NCBI RefSeq assembly: GCF_905220365.1
Contig: NC_061134.1
Coordinates: forward strand, 697,001-761,000
DNA from: Vanessa cardui
Taxonomy: Eukaryota; Arthropoda; Insecta; Lepidoptera; Nymphalidae
DNA: 64,000 nt
Direction of reading: 5' to 3'
The position numbers were made by a program, and so were the translations under genes. Below the pieces are notes generated by a model. The model ran no database searches. It saw only the letters and a program-made list of their open reading frames with translations, and had not been told where the DNA came from. Below are positions 12,994 to 26,900 of this stretch, piece by piece. Each line of letters opens with the position of its first letter. Within the stretch, counting starts at the first letter, position 1.

Positions 12994-14299
12994 CACAATC
13001 AATCAATGTGTAACAATGTCATCCTAATGGGTTTCGTCACGGTGTTTTATTTTAATCTACATTATATTTAATCTACATTAATTTACATCACGAGTTTAAT
13101 GGTAGCTTCAAATTAAGCACAAGACGATTATCTTAATTGGTGCTTGCGGATGGAACTATGGATCTCCAGTTTTGGCTGACAACGCTAGAAAATATAAGAA
13201 AAAAACTAGAACCGCCAACGGGCATGTACATTTAATTAAGAATATGTTATATGTTACGGTTTTTTAAGTAGTTAGTAACTGTTTTGAGCCGTAGGAATAG
13301 AATTTGAATGAAAATTACAGTTAATCGGCCGACAAGTAAGATGTAATGTATCTTTTGTCCTATAAATATATTTTCTTATCAGATAAACGAATTTTGTACA
13401 CATTATTGAACAGATTGCTCGGAGTCGGGTCATATTTATTTAAATTAAACATTTAGAGCTTATTTTCATAATTCCAATGTACCTATAAATTGCAACACAC
13501 GTCAAATTAAATAAAAAAAGTAAATAACGCTATTTTTGACGTTTATTTAGATATTTTTTCGTATTTATCAAAATATGTCGTATCTAACATTTAAGAGTAA
13601 CATTTTTCCGAAAGCATTTAGCATTGGAACCCCAAAAGGAAATTGAAGCAATTTTTCCGTGTTATTCTGGGATGGAAAATGACCCTATCGATATCCTTTC
13701 AATGGGTTAGAAATAGACAAATATGGATTCAATTTAGAAGAAAAATAAATGCGTAATATTTTGAAATATATTTGTTTTTCACTCATGACAACTACCAAGT
13801 AACTTTCGCGTTAGGAAGTGAAATTCTAACGGGAATACAATATTTTTACCATTGCTACATAACAGTGCCCCTACCATACATTCTTTATACGTCTTGAGCC
13901 GACTAGTGCTGTACATTATATCGATAGTAATTGATTTATATCGATATGTTTATTACATTATGGAATTGTATAAGATCGATAATATAATTCAATTTTAAAA
14001 ATTGCATCATTCATTTTATTATTTGGATTTTTTTAACATATAAATAAATTTTAATTTTAAAACGAGTTTTTTTTTGCGTAGTATTACTAATCAAGACAAT
14101 GGCGGTCACATTAGAATCAACTGATATTGTATATAAAAAATATAGAAATTCCCAAACTGTGTAGTATTATTTACTTGTGGAAAATCAGACACGGCACAAA
14201 GTCATAATTTTATCGTTGGATGTTTATATCGTTTTCTTACCTAGAGTTTTATGTGTTACATAAAGAAAAACTATGCACTTTTGTTAGTTTATTTATAAT

Positions 14300-14884
14300 T
14301 ATAGATAATCTATAGAGGTCAGCTGCTGACCACCACCAGCGTTATCGCAGCTACACCTCACAAAACATACAAATTCTCGAACGGGAATACCGGATACTAA
14401 ATCCGTAGCTGGACTACGTATGTCCGTCCTTTTCCCCCTTACGCGTTACGTACGCCTTTCGCGTTGATAACCGATTCTCTGTCCCTCTCTCGCGTGCGGA
14501 GTACCGTCGTGCTGGCTCACTATAGCTATATGGTTGTAGCTTACGCATCAGTGGTAAACTATTCACTTTTGTGTTTTGCCAAGTTGGAGTCGATCCGAAT
14601 TAGACTCGCTACATGTGTTCTGTGCGGTAAGCGTCAAAAGTGTCGTGATCGTTTATTTTATGACTCGAGAAGTGCTGTATAGTAAATATTTTTTTTACGT
14701 TAAAAGTGAAAAATGATACCGTCGCCGACCGAGCGCCGTTTGTGGCGCGTGAATGCGTTTATTAGATACCGATAGACTTTGAAAGTTGTAAATAGTTTTA
14801 AAAACGAGGCAAGTGTGGCTTCGTATTGGAATATTTGTGCATCGCTGGTTTTTTAATTGTTATTTTCCCGAGGAAAACATAAAA
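14300..14884 (+). promoter_or_regulatory. Candidate promoter and 5'UTR of the LRR gene
   Basis: This segment is richer in GC and CpG than the surrounding AT-rich DNA (for example CTTTCGCGTTG, CTCTCGCGTGCGG, GATACCGTCGCCGACCG) and ends at the candidate start codon. A TCAGT initiator-like motif lies at 14548-14552. I see no convincing TATA box or DPE, so the transcription start is not fixed. A 72-codon frame at 14464-14682 has no recognisable product. If transcription starts upstream of 14464 it would be an upstream ORF. Confidence 0.4.
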
Positions 14885-14911
14885 ATGATTGTGAGCTATC
14901 GCCTATACGAT
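14885..14911 (+). CDS. LRR gene, coding exon 1 (start codon, nine codons)
   Basis: The ATG at 14885 follows CATAAAA, a good insect start context. It opens nine codons (MIVSYRLYD) ending at a strong donor, GAT|GTAAGT, at 14912. The phase is 0, which matches exon 2, and the join gives a basic/polar n-region before the hydrophobic core of the signal peptide. The upstream sequence is GC-richer than its surroundings, as expected for a 5'UTR. The weak point is distance: the next exon is 36 kb away, so a different first exon inside the intron is possible. Exon 2 alone has internal Met codons but would give a shorter signal sequence. Confidence 0.6.
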
Positions 14912-17900
14912 GTAAGTATTATTTTGATAATAATTTCGTTTTAATAACATAAACAAATTATGATATATGACGAAACGTGCAGGGTATTAAAATGCAATAA
15001 CGAATGCCACTTTAAAATATATTAAACATTGTTCTTTTGTTTTGTTTTCCTTATAAGAGTCATGAATACTTGGAATTAAACGAGTGTTAACTTTTTGAAA
15101 TAAAATAACATTGCTTAAAATTATGAAATAAAAAATTAATTGGAAAGTTTTTAAATAGAAAGTTTTTCTATTTATTTTCTTTGAAAAGATAACAAAGAAC
15201 TGGCGCCAGCCCAGCTTCAGCTAAATGGGTTTTGTATTTCATATTTTATTAGCAGCTGTGATTTATATACACTGTGTCCGACATTCATGACTGTAGTTAG
15301 TGGTTTCGATTAGATACATGTTATTAACATTACGTTTTGAATTAAAGCAGATGTAGTTAAACGGATCATATTAAATTTAACCCATTAACCTGATCGATGC
15401 TGACAAATGCTGCTTGAATAGAAAAACATGCGGGCACATCAAAAATTAATATCAATAGACAATATATACCGAAGGCACAGTTAACACGTGTCTATAGACT
15501 TGATCATTGCAGTATTAAAAAAATAAACAACACAAGTATTCTCGTGCTCAGCAATCAAGAAAAACAGAGGAAATCTACATGATACTTTGTAAACTGCGTG
15601 CCTCCGATGATACTTTGTCATATGTGCTGTACGAACTACTGCCTTTGCAAATAGCTTGATGGTACCTCTAAAACTTTACCTTAGAGCTGTGCCCAGCTGC
15701 ACGACATTTATGGTCAGGTAACCGCCCATAAATGTCCATATGGTCCAGTGGTACATTTTCAACAAAACCTTATTTGACAATTACTTTAAAGTGTCCGCTA
15801 CCTAATAATTTATATCTTCTCTAACTCTTAAATAATTGCAAACTTCCTGCTAATACTTGTCCGATAACGCAGATATACAGTTATCTTAAGTCGTATGTCA
15901 TTCTCAATATAAAAAAAGTTAATTACTTTTATACAGGAAAGATGTGGAGTGTACGTGCAATAATAAAAATATTAATAATATAGTCTTACAAAGAGTAAAA
16001 ACCTTGTCACTAAACGAAGTATGCTTTGTGACTATTTAGTTTCGAATATATACCTAATTTAAATATTTAATTATATATAGATGACCGACGTTGTAACTCG
16101 GCAGATGACATAAATAGTGTCGTAATAATATGCGTTGGCTAAAAATAGAACAAGGATTACTAATACGCTCGTAATATGTTAAAAACTGTTTACATTATAA
16201 TACATTGTTACGCTTTACAGCATTATGGAGATTTATATTTTATGTACAGTCATGATGCATTTAAAAAACTACACAAAGAGTAATATAAAGTACGTAGGTA
16301 ATTGTTTTGTGTGTAAATTATCGATTTTTGTCGATATCCAAAATGTGTGCGAAAAAACGGACATCACTATCGCAACGATGTATGCAAATTTTTAATGTGC
16401 AAAATACAAACTTACTAATGCGTTATTTATATATAAATAAATTATGAACTACAAAAGATTTTAAGACTAACGACGTCATTTTGTGTTTACTGCAATAATA
16501 TTTAAATTAGACGATAACATGTGTCTATATTACATTTCAGCAGAACTTGGAGATTTTTTGCGTAAGTTTCATTCATGTATAGAAGTTAATAAAATGTATA
16601 AATTAAAAAAGAAATACTGATTTATCGTTAATGTCAAACGAAGTAAAAACATAAATATCATTTGGTATTAAAGAATCGTCTAGTCAAAATATAAAATGGA
16701 AAACTGATCGTAATTTATGTTATACTTAATTCATATCAAAATCTTAATCAAATATACATTGCATATATGACAAAAACTTCGATATTAAAGGAACCTAAAG
16801 GCGGAAGCTGAACCGTTTTAATCCCTTCTTGGGGCCCTAGAATAAAGGGCCTCTTTGAAAGCAAATAACTGATCAAGTACGACTGGAACTCGCGTAAAGT
16901 TTCCGTACATCACTTACACCGATTCACGCGCTACACTCTTAATTATTTTACTAGGTATGCCCCCTTTTAATCAGGGGCTCGAAAGGCCGTCATCATCGCT
17001 TGGGCCCCGTGTGCCCATGTTCGAATATTAAAGACAGCTTATTATGTACGTATTACGTTTTTACTTAACGAAATGGACCGTGTTGATATTATGAAAAGCA
17101 ATTAACGTATTATTATTGTTTGGTCGACTCGTTGTCGATTTTCGATTGCCGAACGTTATTTATTTCGTGACGAGTGTGTGTGCATGATAACTCTTTATTA
17201 TTCTTGCTAATATATATTTGTTATGACCTTATGTATGCTAATTTTTTATGCTATGTTTATTGAAGTATCTCAGTCATCGAATAAGAGGGTGAGTGGTACC
17301 AACTGCTGAAAACATAAGTTGATTTTGTGACTTTAATAAATAATTATAGTCACTTTAAACCTCGCGGTGCTTTTGGGTCTCATGTTTTAATACTTTAAGA
17401 GCTTGGATGAACTTTGACACCTATGAATACGAATACGTAATTAATTTTCGTCAAAGTTGGAAATCCTGGAAGAGAAAAATGGCATATAACTAAAAAAAAC
17501 TGAGTAAATGCAACGGAAGAAAGTGTTATATACGAATTTAGCTTCTTCCAAGATATAACTATAGAAGTGGTGGTAATTTGATAATTTGTACGAGCTGAGC
17601 AGTGGTTAGAACGCGTGCATCTTAACCGATGATTGCAGATTCAAACCCAGACAAGCACCACTATATATATGTGCTTAATTTGTGTTTATAATTCATCTCG
17701 TGCTCGGAAAGTGAGGAAACCTGCTTGTATCTAATTTTAACGAAATTATACCACATGTGCATTCCACCAACCCGCATTGGAAAAGCGTGGTGGAATACGT
17801 TCCAAGCCCCCTCCTCAATGGATAAGGCCTTATCCCAGCAGTGAGAAATTTACAGGCTGTCACTTTACTTTACTTTTTATATTTTGTACCATGTTGAAGT

Positions 17901-20900
17901 ATTTATGTTCGTGGATTCACGTGTTAATCTTTTTAATACTTTATAAATAAATATTAACAAATACGTACGTTTTGGGATTGGACCAACGCGACGCGTTGAA
18001 GACGCGTTGATATTATAATAGGTTATTCCAATCGTAGGAAGAATAAAGATCAATAACCAACTTTGTCATTGTACTGACATAATATGATCGACATCTTGAA
18101 TAATATATGAGATTAGCTGTGCCCGCGACCTTGTACGCATCTGAATTTAACAACAACAAAAACATATTTTAGCCTAAGTTACTCCTTATTATATCAGTTA
18201 TCTATCAGTGAAAGTCCCGTCAAAATCGGTCCAGCCGTTCCAGAGATTAGGCAGAACATTTACATATATTGATAGAGTAAGCCGATTTTGTCCCAGTGAT
18301 TATGAGACAATACGTCTGCACGGCTAAGGCTAAGTTGAAAATCGGTTATGGTTTCTTTTTGCAAAGCTCCAAACGTAGTTGTGCACAAAAATAAAATAAA
18401 TTCGTGATTGCAATTTTTTACATTGTTACAATTTAAAAAAGAATTAATTTTAGAGAACAGACAAATGTTAGTGGCCGTATAGAGTATGAAAAACGTAAAC
18501 AAAATGAAAGTAAATTGTTATTGGCAAACTCCAATTCTAATTTACCTAATGTATAATATTAAACATTAAAACATTCTTTAAAGCAACATTTCATAATCGA
18601 CTGCAGTTTGCAACGAAATGCAATCAAAACAAAAGCAGTCATAGCTTTCGAAATTCCTAAAAAATATTTTGAATATACGCGGATTTCTGCGGGCGATCCA
18701 ACAGTTACGTTATTTATTATTTAGTTATGCAAGGTAACCTATTCTGGTATGAAATAATTGCTACTTACACTAAACGATGTCAATAAACTGAAAATGATAA
18801 TTTCAAACAATAACCTCAAAAGCAGTGTTATTTGGCTTTAATATATGAACGCTATATGTGTTCGAATAATTCATAGAGGAACTTTGAAGCGGTGTAATTA
18901 TATATAACATATTATAATACTGTAATTAGCACATTACTTAGGCATTAGTAACTTACCTATACTTAACATACATTAACTATTTATTAGAAATGAACATATG
19001 AAAATCACATGTAATTGTTATATTATGGTTGGGTTTGAATTTCAAGATATTACTTTGAAAAATGTTGATTGATAATTCGAGTCAAATTTGGCTAAGTGGT
19101 CAGAGATCTCGCGAATATTCGAACGGGTTATCCGACACTAATATAATAAATTGTGCAAGTAATTCTGTTTTTGTGAATGTCGCTTTTACTTGACCAAACC
19201 AATGGACCGATTTTGATGTGATATTAAGCAAGGTTGAATTCCAATTGAATATTTACAACACCTCACGCTGAAAACCTTAAAACGCGTCAATCCGGGGGCA
19301 ACAACTAGTATTTATCTATTATTATTGTATAATCCATTCTTCTGTCGAAGGCAGAGTTTTAAACAGTGTAATTACGGCATAATCATTTAATCTTAGATGT
19401 CGCGATTAGCGGCGCATGCGCATTGATGGTGTTGGTGTGTTAGCCCTTACAGTGTCGTTAGATTTAAACTGACAGATCCATTTTCTAACTTACTTTCCAA
19501 AATATACAAATTGAAACGATATCTTCAGCGGTTCTAGAAATTTCTCATTTACTAATGATAGCAAAACTAATCCTATTTTGTTGAAAATAAACAGTACGTC
19601 TTTTTTGTATTATAAACCTACCTCGCGCCGTTTCTGTCGCGATAATCTCGGGAATTGCTGAACGGATTTTCATTTGGGTTTTGCCACTGGATGAAGTGAT
19701 TCCCGAGAATATATATGATTCATTAAATTTGTGTAAAATTACTGAAGAAGGAAAAAGTCGTGCAGACTTGGGAGCTGTATCCTTTACCGTCGATCAAAAG
19801 TAAGACCATATCTCTCTAGTTTTTAATAGAGAAAGAACATAAATTCTTGATAACCTTTGACGACCTCCATGGTCGAGTGGTGTGTACAACGGTTTTCATG
19901 GGTACGCCAGGCTGAGGTCCCGGGTTCGATTCCCGGCCGTGTCGATGTAGATTACCATTAGTTTTCTATGTTGTCTTGGGTCTGGGTGTTTGTGGTACCG
20001 TCGTTACTTCTGCTTTCCATAACACAAGTGCTCCAGCTACTTACATTGGGACCAGAGTAATGTATGTTATGTTGTCTCATATTTATTTATTATTATTATT
20101 ATATCGTAAAATCAAATGCGAGGTTTTGAAAAAAAAAATTTATTGTTTTATATATTCTGTAATAAGACGATGTATAAGTAAGGAGAGTCGGGTGAAGTGT
20201 GATGTGAAGCTATCTGTGATGGTCGTAGCGGCTGTTGATGTCGGGGCGCAATTGAGAGGTCTTCGCGCAATCGAATTATCTCGTTGGATCTTTGTCTGAT
20301 GAAATTATTCGTTTACGAGCGCTCCACTTGTTTATGAGCCTAATTGTAGACGGCAGGCGATAATATGGACAGAGATTGAACGCTATGCGTTGAATATTCG
20401 AATAGTGTAATACGATGATGGATCAACACTAATATAGTTTTAATTGCAATATAATATCTTAATTGTAATACTGGTTTCATAGAAAAAAAAAACAAAATTT
20501 AAAAAACAAGATAGCTTGCATTACCTAATTAAGGACTGTTTGATATACCTTACAGCTCCAATATACCACTTACCCACAGCCAATCAATCAAGATCACTTA
20601 CCTAAATATAAATTAAAAAAGTCACAGATGTTTACATATTTTACAATATTATAGCGTGCAGTCAGTAACTGGTTTTAAAAAATTTAATTACTACGGAAAC
20701 ACACGATGTCCGATCTGTAACACTTTTAAATTAATGTATCACATTTGTCGACATAATTGTAATAAAGACTAAATTAAAAAGTTGTTAAATTTGAACATGG
20801 TTTTGTGATATAGTGACTTCGTAATTTGTCACCATGTTTATCAGTAACTTAATTCAACAACACGTGTTGTGATATGGAAAACTTGCTTTAAAAAACCATC

Positions 20901-23900
20901 TGTTAATTATTACGCGTACAAATAAAGAAGTTATTTATTCGTTACTTTATATAACTAATGTATATATTGCATTGTTTATATTACAAGTAACGATGTATAA
21001 TTTGTTTTATATCTTAATTATAAAACAAGTTTACAAAAAGAAGTAATAAATAGCCGTTGCGTTCTGTAAATAAAACGATTAAACGAAATCCAGTTTAGTT
21101 CATAATGTATTTTTATTTCAACCTGTACTCGGTATTGTTTTGTTATTATTTAAACGATGTAAATAACTTTGAGGTATTTTGCTTGAATATTTCGAGGCTT
21201 CGAGCATGTTTTTAAAAAGATGACTGTGAGAGAGTTAGGGCAAGAACAGGGGAATATTAAACGGAGATTTTGGGTGGGAAGGACCTGAGAGATCTCGTTT
21301 GCTTAATACGTTATTGACCTCGCTTCATGAGGCGTCATCATGAATATCCCCGCACAGATCTGACAGTCCCTAAGCTCTGTGTTTGCGCAGAAAAGTAATA
21401 CAGGCTATTTAGTAGAACATCCTCGCCACAGCTGATTTATTGGGTGACAGGGCTACATACTCGTACGCATCAATTACGTAAAAAAGAAACAAAAATAATG
21501 TGTTGCAAAAAGTTTCAATGTGTTGATATAGAAATTAAACTAGTGAAAAGTTAATATCTATTTCTGTTTCTGATAATAGTTTTTAAAATGTTGTTAAATA
21601 TAAATATGAAGAGGAATTAAATATAGATATGAAGCATCATATGTCCTAAATGAACAAATGTTATACCTAAGATCTTTTCGATAACGCACAAAAAACTACA
21701 TTAACATTACACTATTATTAAAAGCATAGAAGCGAATATTTTTTAAAGTTAGTATTGTTGTATTTCGGTTTGAAGGGTGAGTGAGCCAGTATAACTACAG
21801 GCACGAGGGACATAGCATCACGAGGTTAGCGGTGCATTGGCGATGTAGGTATTGGTTATATATCTTAAAGCGCCATTATTTTTGGAAGATGGTGACCACT
21901 TATCATCAAGTGGACCATGTTTTTTTTTCTCGCTGGAAATACGCTTTACGCTCTTCTCCCACGTGATGAAAAGTGGAGGGGGGTGTGTGGGTCTAACCGG
22001 TTCCCTAGATTATTGCGCCCAGGTCCACCGGGTTTACCCACTAAAAAACCCAGCGGTACCATCTCCGTCTTTCTACCTGCTACCGTGCTACTGTGGAGGC
22101 CCATCTGCTAGTAGGCCAACCTACGTCATAATAAAAGTTCGCCTATTTTTTAGGATTACTTCACCTGTACCGCTTTTCATTTTTATTTTGACTATTAATT
22201 CATACGTGTAATACTTCTGAAGATACTGGATTAATAAATTTGAATATAAATGTACGTCAAAATTTCTAGACAGTTCTTTATGTTTTAACGAACATAAATC
22301 ACATCAAATACGTAATATTGCTTAAATGGTCTACGCACAATGCAAAATGCAATTCATAAATACATAATTATTAATATATGAGATGTCTTATGTAGGCTTT
22401 AATAGGTAATTTCGCATTCCATAAGAATAGATTTATAGTGTATATAGTTAAATATGTAGGTATTAAAGAGTCGAGATGTCTTAAGCGATGATTGCAGGTT
22501 CAAACGCAGGCAATTCATGAATCATTCAAATTCATGTGCTTAATTTGTCTTTATAATTCATATCGTGCTCAGCGGTGAAGGAAAACATCGTGAGGAAGCC
22601 TGCATGTGACAAATTTCATAGAAATTCTGAATTCCAAATGTGTATCCCACCAACACTCAAAGGGTGAGGAGGCCTTTAGCCCAGCAGTGGGAATTTACAG
22701 TCTGTTGTTGTATTAAACAATCATAGTCTTTTGAATTGGTAAAGAAAAGGCTATAAGGCATATACTATATATATATATATTTTTGACAGTACGTTTATTC
22801 TCTATTCTGTCTGTATCGATTGATTTTCTTTGGTTTGGTTATCGTTCGTTAAGTACAGTTTATATATATAATAAGTAGGTTTAGTACGACAATATAAATG
22901 AGGCATCGACGAATAGAAAAAAACAATGAATGAATTGACTGTATTTGATCATATGGCTTTACAATTTATTACGTTTGCGTAAAGATCATTTGTCATCAAA
23001 CAATAACAATAAAAAAAAGATACGTATTCGAATTAAGAGTAGAAAATCAACAATGTTACTATATCTTAGTTTTTGTAACATTTTCAATTATTGCGTAATT
23101 AAGTCGTTGGATGCGGCTACAAGTGTTGTAATCGTAATAACGAGATGCACACACGGGGCTCTATCTGTTTTATTCTTGCACAAATACAATAAAATGAAGT
23201 TGTTAATTAGTTAATGTTGTATGCCATCAACTAGAAGCCACTTCATTAACTCCATGTTCGAGAATGTAATTGCAATAAAAGTCACAGACTAAAAATATCT
23301 TGTACGTTAATTAAATATCATTATTACGTTCATATCTAATAATATAAGCCTACATTTAAAATAACCACTGACTTCTGACGTTCTGCCGTCATCTCTTGGT
23401 GCAACCTACCATAATTACTTGATGGTAGCATTTTGCTTGCTCGTCTAGAGATAGAGACCGCCCACACATCATATACTCTACTCTATTCTATTCTTTTGGC
23501 TAAGATCAAAGTGTAGTATCAGTTCTTTTCAGCTTAATATATTATTATCTGTAAATACAGATACAATTTTATTGCCTTATGTTTATATTCTGCTATTTCA
23601 CAAAACACCTACCTACCGAGCGATCTTGATCAATGCCCCCGTAGTATCTTACGCAGACTAAAATACGGTTTTTTACTTATTGATTTATTGAAATTAAATT
23701 AAACTTTATGATTATTTGTGCACTGTAAAACATAATTAAAGACAACACGTTCACGCCTCATTCTGATGAGATATGATTTGAGTTAAAGGTCGTCTTTATT
23801 ATATAAAAAAGTGAAATCTCCAGTGAGGTTTATGGCGTACCCAAATAACTGCATTGCACAGTAAAATCAAGAGAAGTCCGTGAATTAAAGACAGCTGATA

Positions 23901-26900
23901 GACTTACGCCCGTATGTGTATATAACACATTTCTACAGCATTCCGCTGCGTTTATGTAAATATATTGCATAGCTAATGTAATATTATGTTAACCATTTTG
24001 TGTAAATTGTATGTTTAAGTATTTAAGTGTATTTAGTGACTGTGTAATATTATAATGCGAAAGTTTTGGTGGATGAAATTTGACATAGAGATTACGAATA
24101 GAACAGAATATAGGGTACTTTTGATATTTAACGCCTACATAGTATATATCGACAAATATGTTTTTAACGCGTGAAAATCTTCAGTTTTATCTTAAGAATG
24201 CACGTGACTCTGATAGTCTCAGGTTGGATTCACTTGCAATGAAAAATAAGAATATATATAAGTAGGTTTAGTTCCTTTTCATGAGTGGAAGAGTTATTTA
24301 TTCGGAGACAATTGTGGGCTGTTTAAGATTTTATTGAATTAATATAATTGGAAACGATATTATATCTTAATATCTGTATGTATAAGTATGTAAGTGTGAA
24401 CTTTACGAAATCATCTTTGTTGATGAATGTCAATGAAAAAACAATGCATCGTACATTGTGTATTAATATTTATATATTTATTTTGAAAGACATTTAGAAA
24501 AAACCTAATAAAATTTTGTGTACAAACGCAATATTTTCTACAAAATCTTTTAAAAGAGTATTAAATACGTGTGCTAGTATAAAATTATACATGCACATGC
24601 AATTAAAAATGCATTGTACTAGTTTGAAAGGTTACCATCGAGTCGCGAGTTATTTGCATATTATGATAGCTTCATGTATAGCTCGTTATATTATAAAAAA
24701 ATAATTCTTAAGTGCTCGTGAAAGCCTACTTGAATATATAGTCCAGTTATTATTAAATCCATGAATGGATCTCTTTGGTTAGTTTATATCTGTGGAATAT
24801 TAACAATTAGTTGTCATATACAAGGCAAAAAAAGTATATACCCGGTGGTTTTTCCGAACCGATACGACATGGGAACCTTCAAGAAAAGAGCGTACTCCTT
24901 CTTTAAAGGCCGGCAACGCATCTGCTAGCTCCTTGGTGCTGCAGATGTCCATGGACGGTGGTAGTCACTTTCCATCAGATGAGCCTCCTGCTAGTTCGCC
25001 ACCTATAACATAAAAAAAAATAAAAACTAAATTTCATCAAATTCGCTTCATTGATTTGGTCGGGAATGAGCGAAAGACATACAGACAGACAGATTTACTT
25101 GATTTCACATCTATAATATAACTATAGGTTACATGGTGAAAAATTGTAATAAAAATAAGTCCTTCTTGGGGCAGGTTATCCGCTTCTATAATAAACTTCC
25201 GCAGACATTTTTAAATTTGCCGTTTAGTAAATTCAAATCGTTTGTAAAAATACATTGGTAGAAAAAGTTTATTATTCAATACAAGATTTTATAGATGTTA
25301 AAAAGCGTGGAGCTAATATCTGTTGACTTCCACGCAGGATATATTAATTTAAATAATTGTATTAACTAACATGACTTTGTATTTTTAAATGTTAAAAATG
25401 AGTAACTACTGAGTTTCTTGCCGGCTCTTCTCGGTAGAATCTACTTTCCGAACCGGTGGTAGCTTCACTTGGTTGTAAAATGACGATTCAAAAGTGCTTG
25501 TAAAAGCCTACTTGAATAAAGTTTATTTTGATTTGATTTGATTTGAATTATAATAGTTAGTTTTGCATAAAAATTATACCTACTAATATTACAAAAGCGA
25601 CAGTTTGTGATCCCGGATCTTCGGTGCTGTTTCACGAAAATGGTACTGAACGAATCTATGAATTTTTTAATAGAGATAGCTTACTTCCTGGGAGTTGTTC
25701 CCTGGTGGTTTGATGTTGTACACGGGCATAGCTGTGAAAATCTTTTATTCATATATGTATGTTTGATATTAATTTAATAGTAAATATTTATATAAAATGA
25801 AGTAGTCTTGCAGTGAGGTTTAGTTTTTTTTTATTTGCCAGCAAGTAATATCAGGGCGCATGCGCTATATAAGTACATACATCTTTGCATTTGCATACCT
25901 ACATCGTTAATATTCTGCTCGGGCGCAAAAACAAGAGAAAACGACGTCTGTTACCGGCCGTAATATTGTCGACATTTCGAGAACAATCGCATCAAATATT
26001 TATTATTTAATAAATATCGTTTAATTTTTTAAGACTATCTTTTGTTTTTTGTACACCTATATCATTCTTTCTTGTACATCCAAAGGTTGGCTGGTAGAGA
26101 ATGCAGTAGCATTAAGCCCGCCTTTTGTTAATACTTTTGTATAGTACAATAAAGCATTAAAATAAAATAAATAATAAAAGAAAGTATTATCGGTATTAAA
26201 AGTATATATTTTAGTGATGTATTATTATGGTGTCATTTTCATTTCCTTAACATTAATTGTCTGTGGTCGACGTGTCTTTTTAAACTGTGGTTATTTATTT
26301 GTATTATGACATAAAAAAAGTATCGTAAATTTATGTGAATATAAAAAATGCATTCAATAAATCGTAACAATGTGCAATATTGCAACAACAGAATCTTATT
26401 TTTTGTTATAAAGATAATGTAATAAATGAGTTGAACTTAAGTGTAAAGTATAGTACGACACAACTTAATGTAGCATCGGCAAAATTTTCACAATTCACAT
26501 CCCAATTAAGTACGCTGTTATTATCAATATTTATTTCTTATTTGAATATTATCTTTACACAAACGTAATAACTTGTAATATCATATCTAATATATTCGTC
26601 AATTTGACACGTCGATTTACATGCACTTGCTTTCTCGGGTTGAACTGACCCGAGATTCTATAGCGACGAATAGCTTCGAATGGCGCGATAGGGAGCTATT
26701 TCTGTTGGTTGTATAAATCGGCAGTAATCGCTGATAACTTACCTTAAATAATATCAATTTCCTTGACATTGATATGTTCAGGAAAACAATTTAAGAAACT
26801 TTTGAATAGCAGCGTTAATATATTTTTTAAAGATTTACTGTTATTGTAAGGTAAGAAAGTCATTACTAATTTATTTTTCATAAATTTAATTTAAGTTTAG

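Larger units (their letters stand above)
11661..14299. other. Intergenic DNA upstream of the LRR gene
   Basis: It holds one dispersed-repeat copy (12521) and an antisense SINE-A (12703). A short (CCCAT)n run occurs near 11740, and TATCGATA-like palindromes lie at 13918-13945. Nothing else is assigned. Confidence 0.5.

Noticed and set aside
14464..14682. 72-codon frame as an independent gene
   Set aside because: No recognisable product. It lies in the presumed promoter/5'UTR of the LRR gene and is kept only as a possible uORF.
21781..22211. Three overlapping frames of 61-119 codons
   Set aside because: They read across repeat C and the antisense LINE. They share no family motif and depend on repeat sequence.
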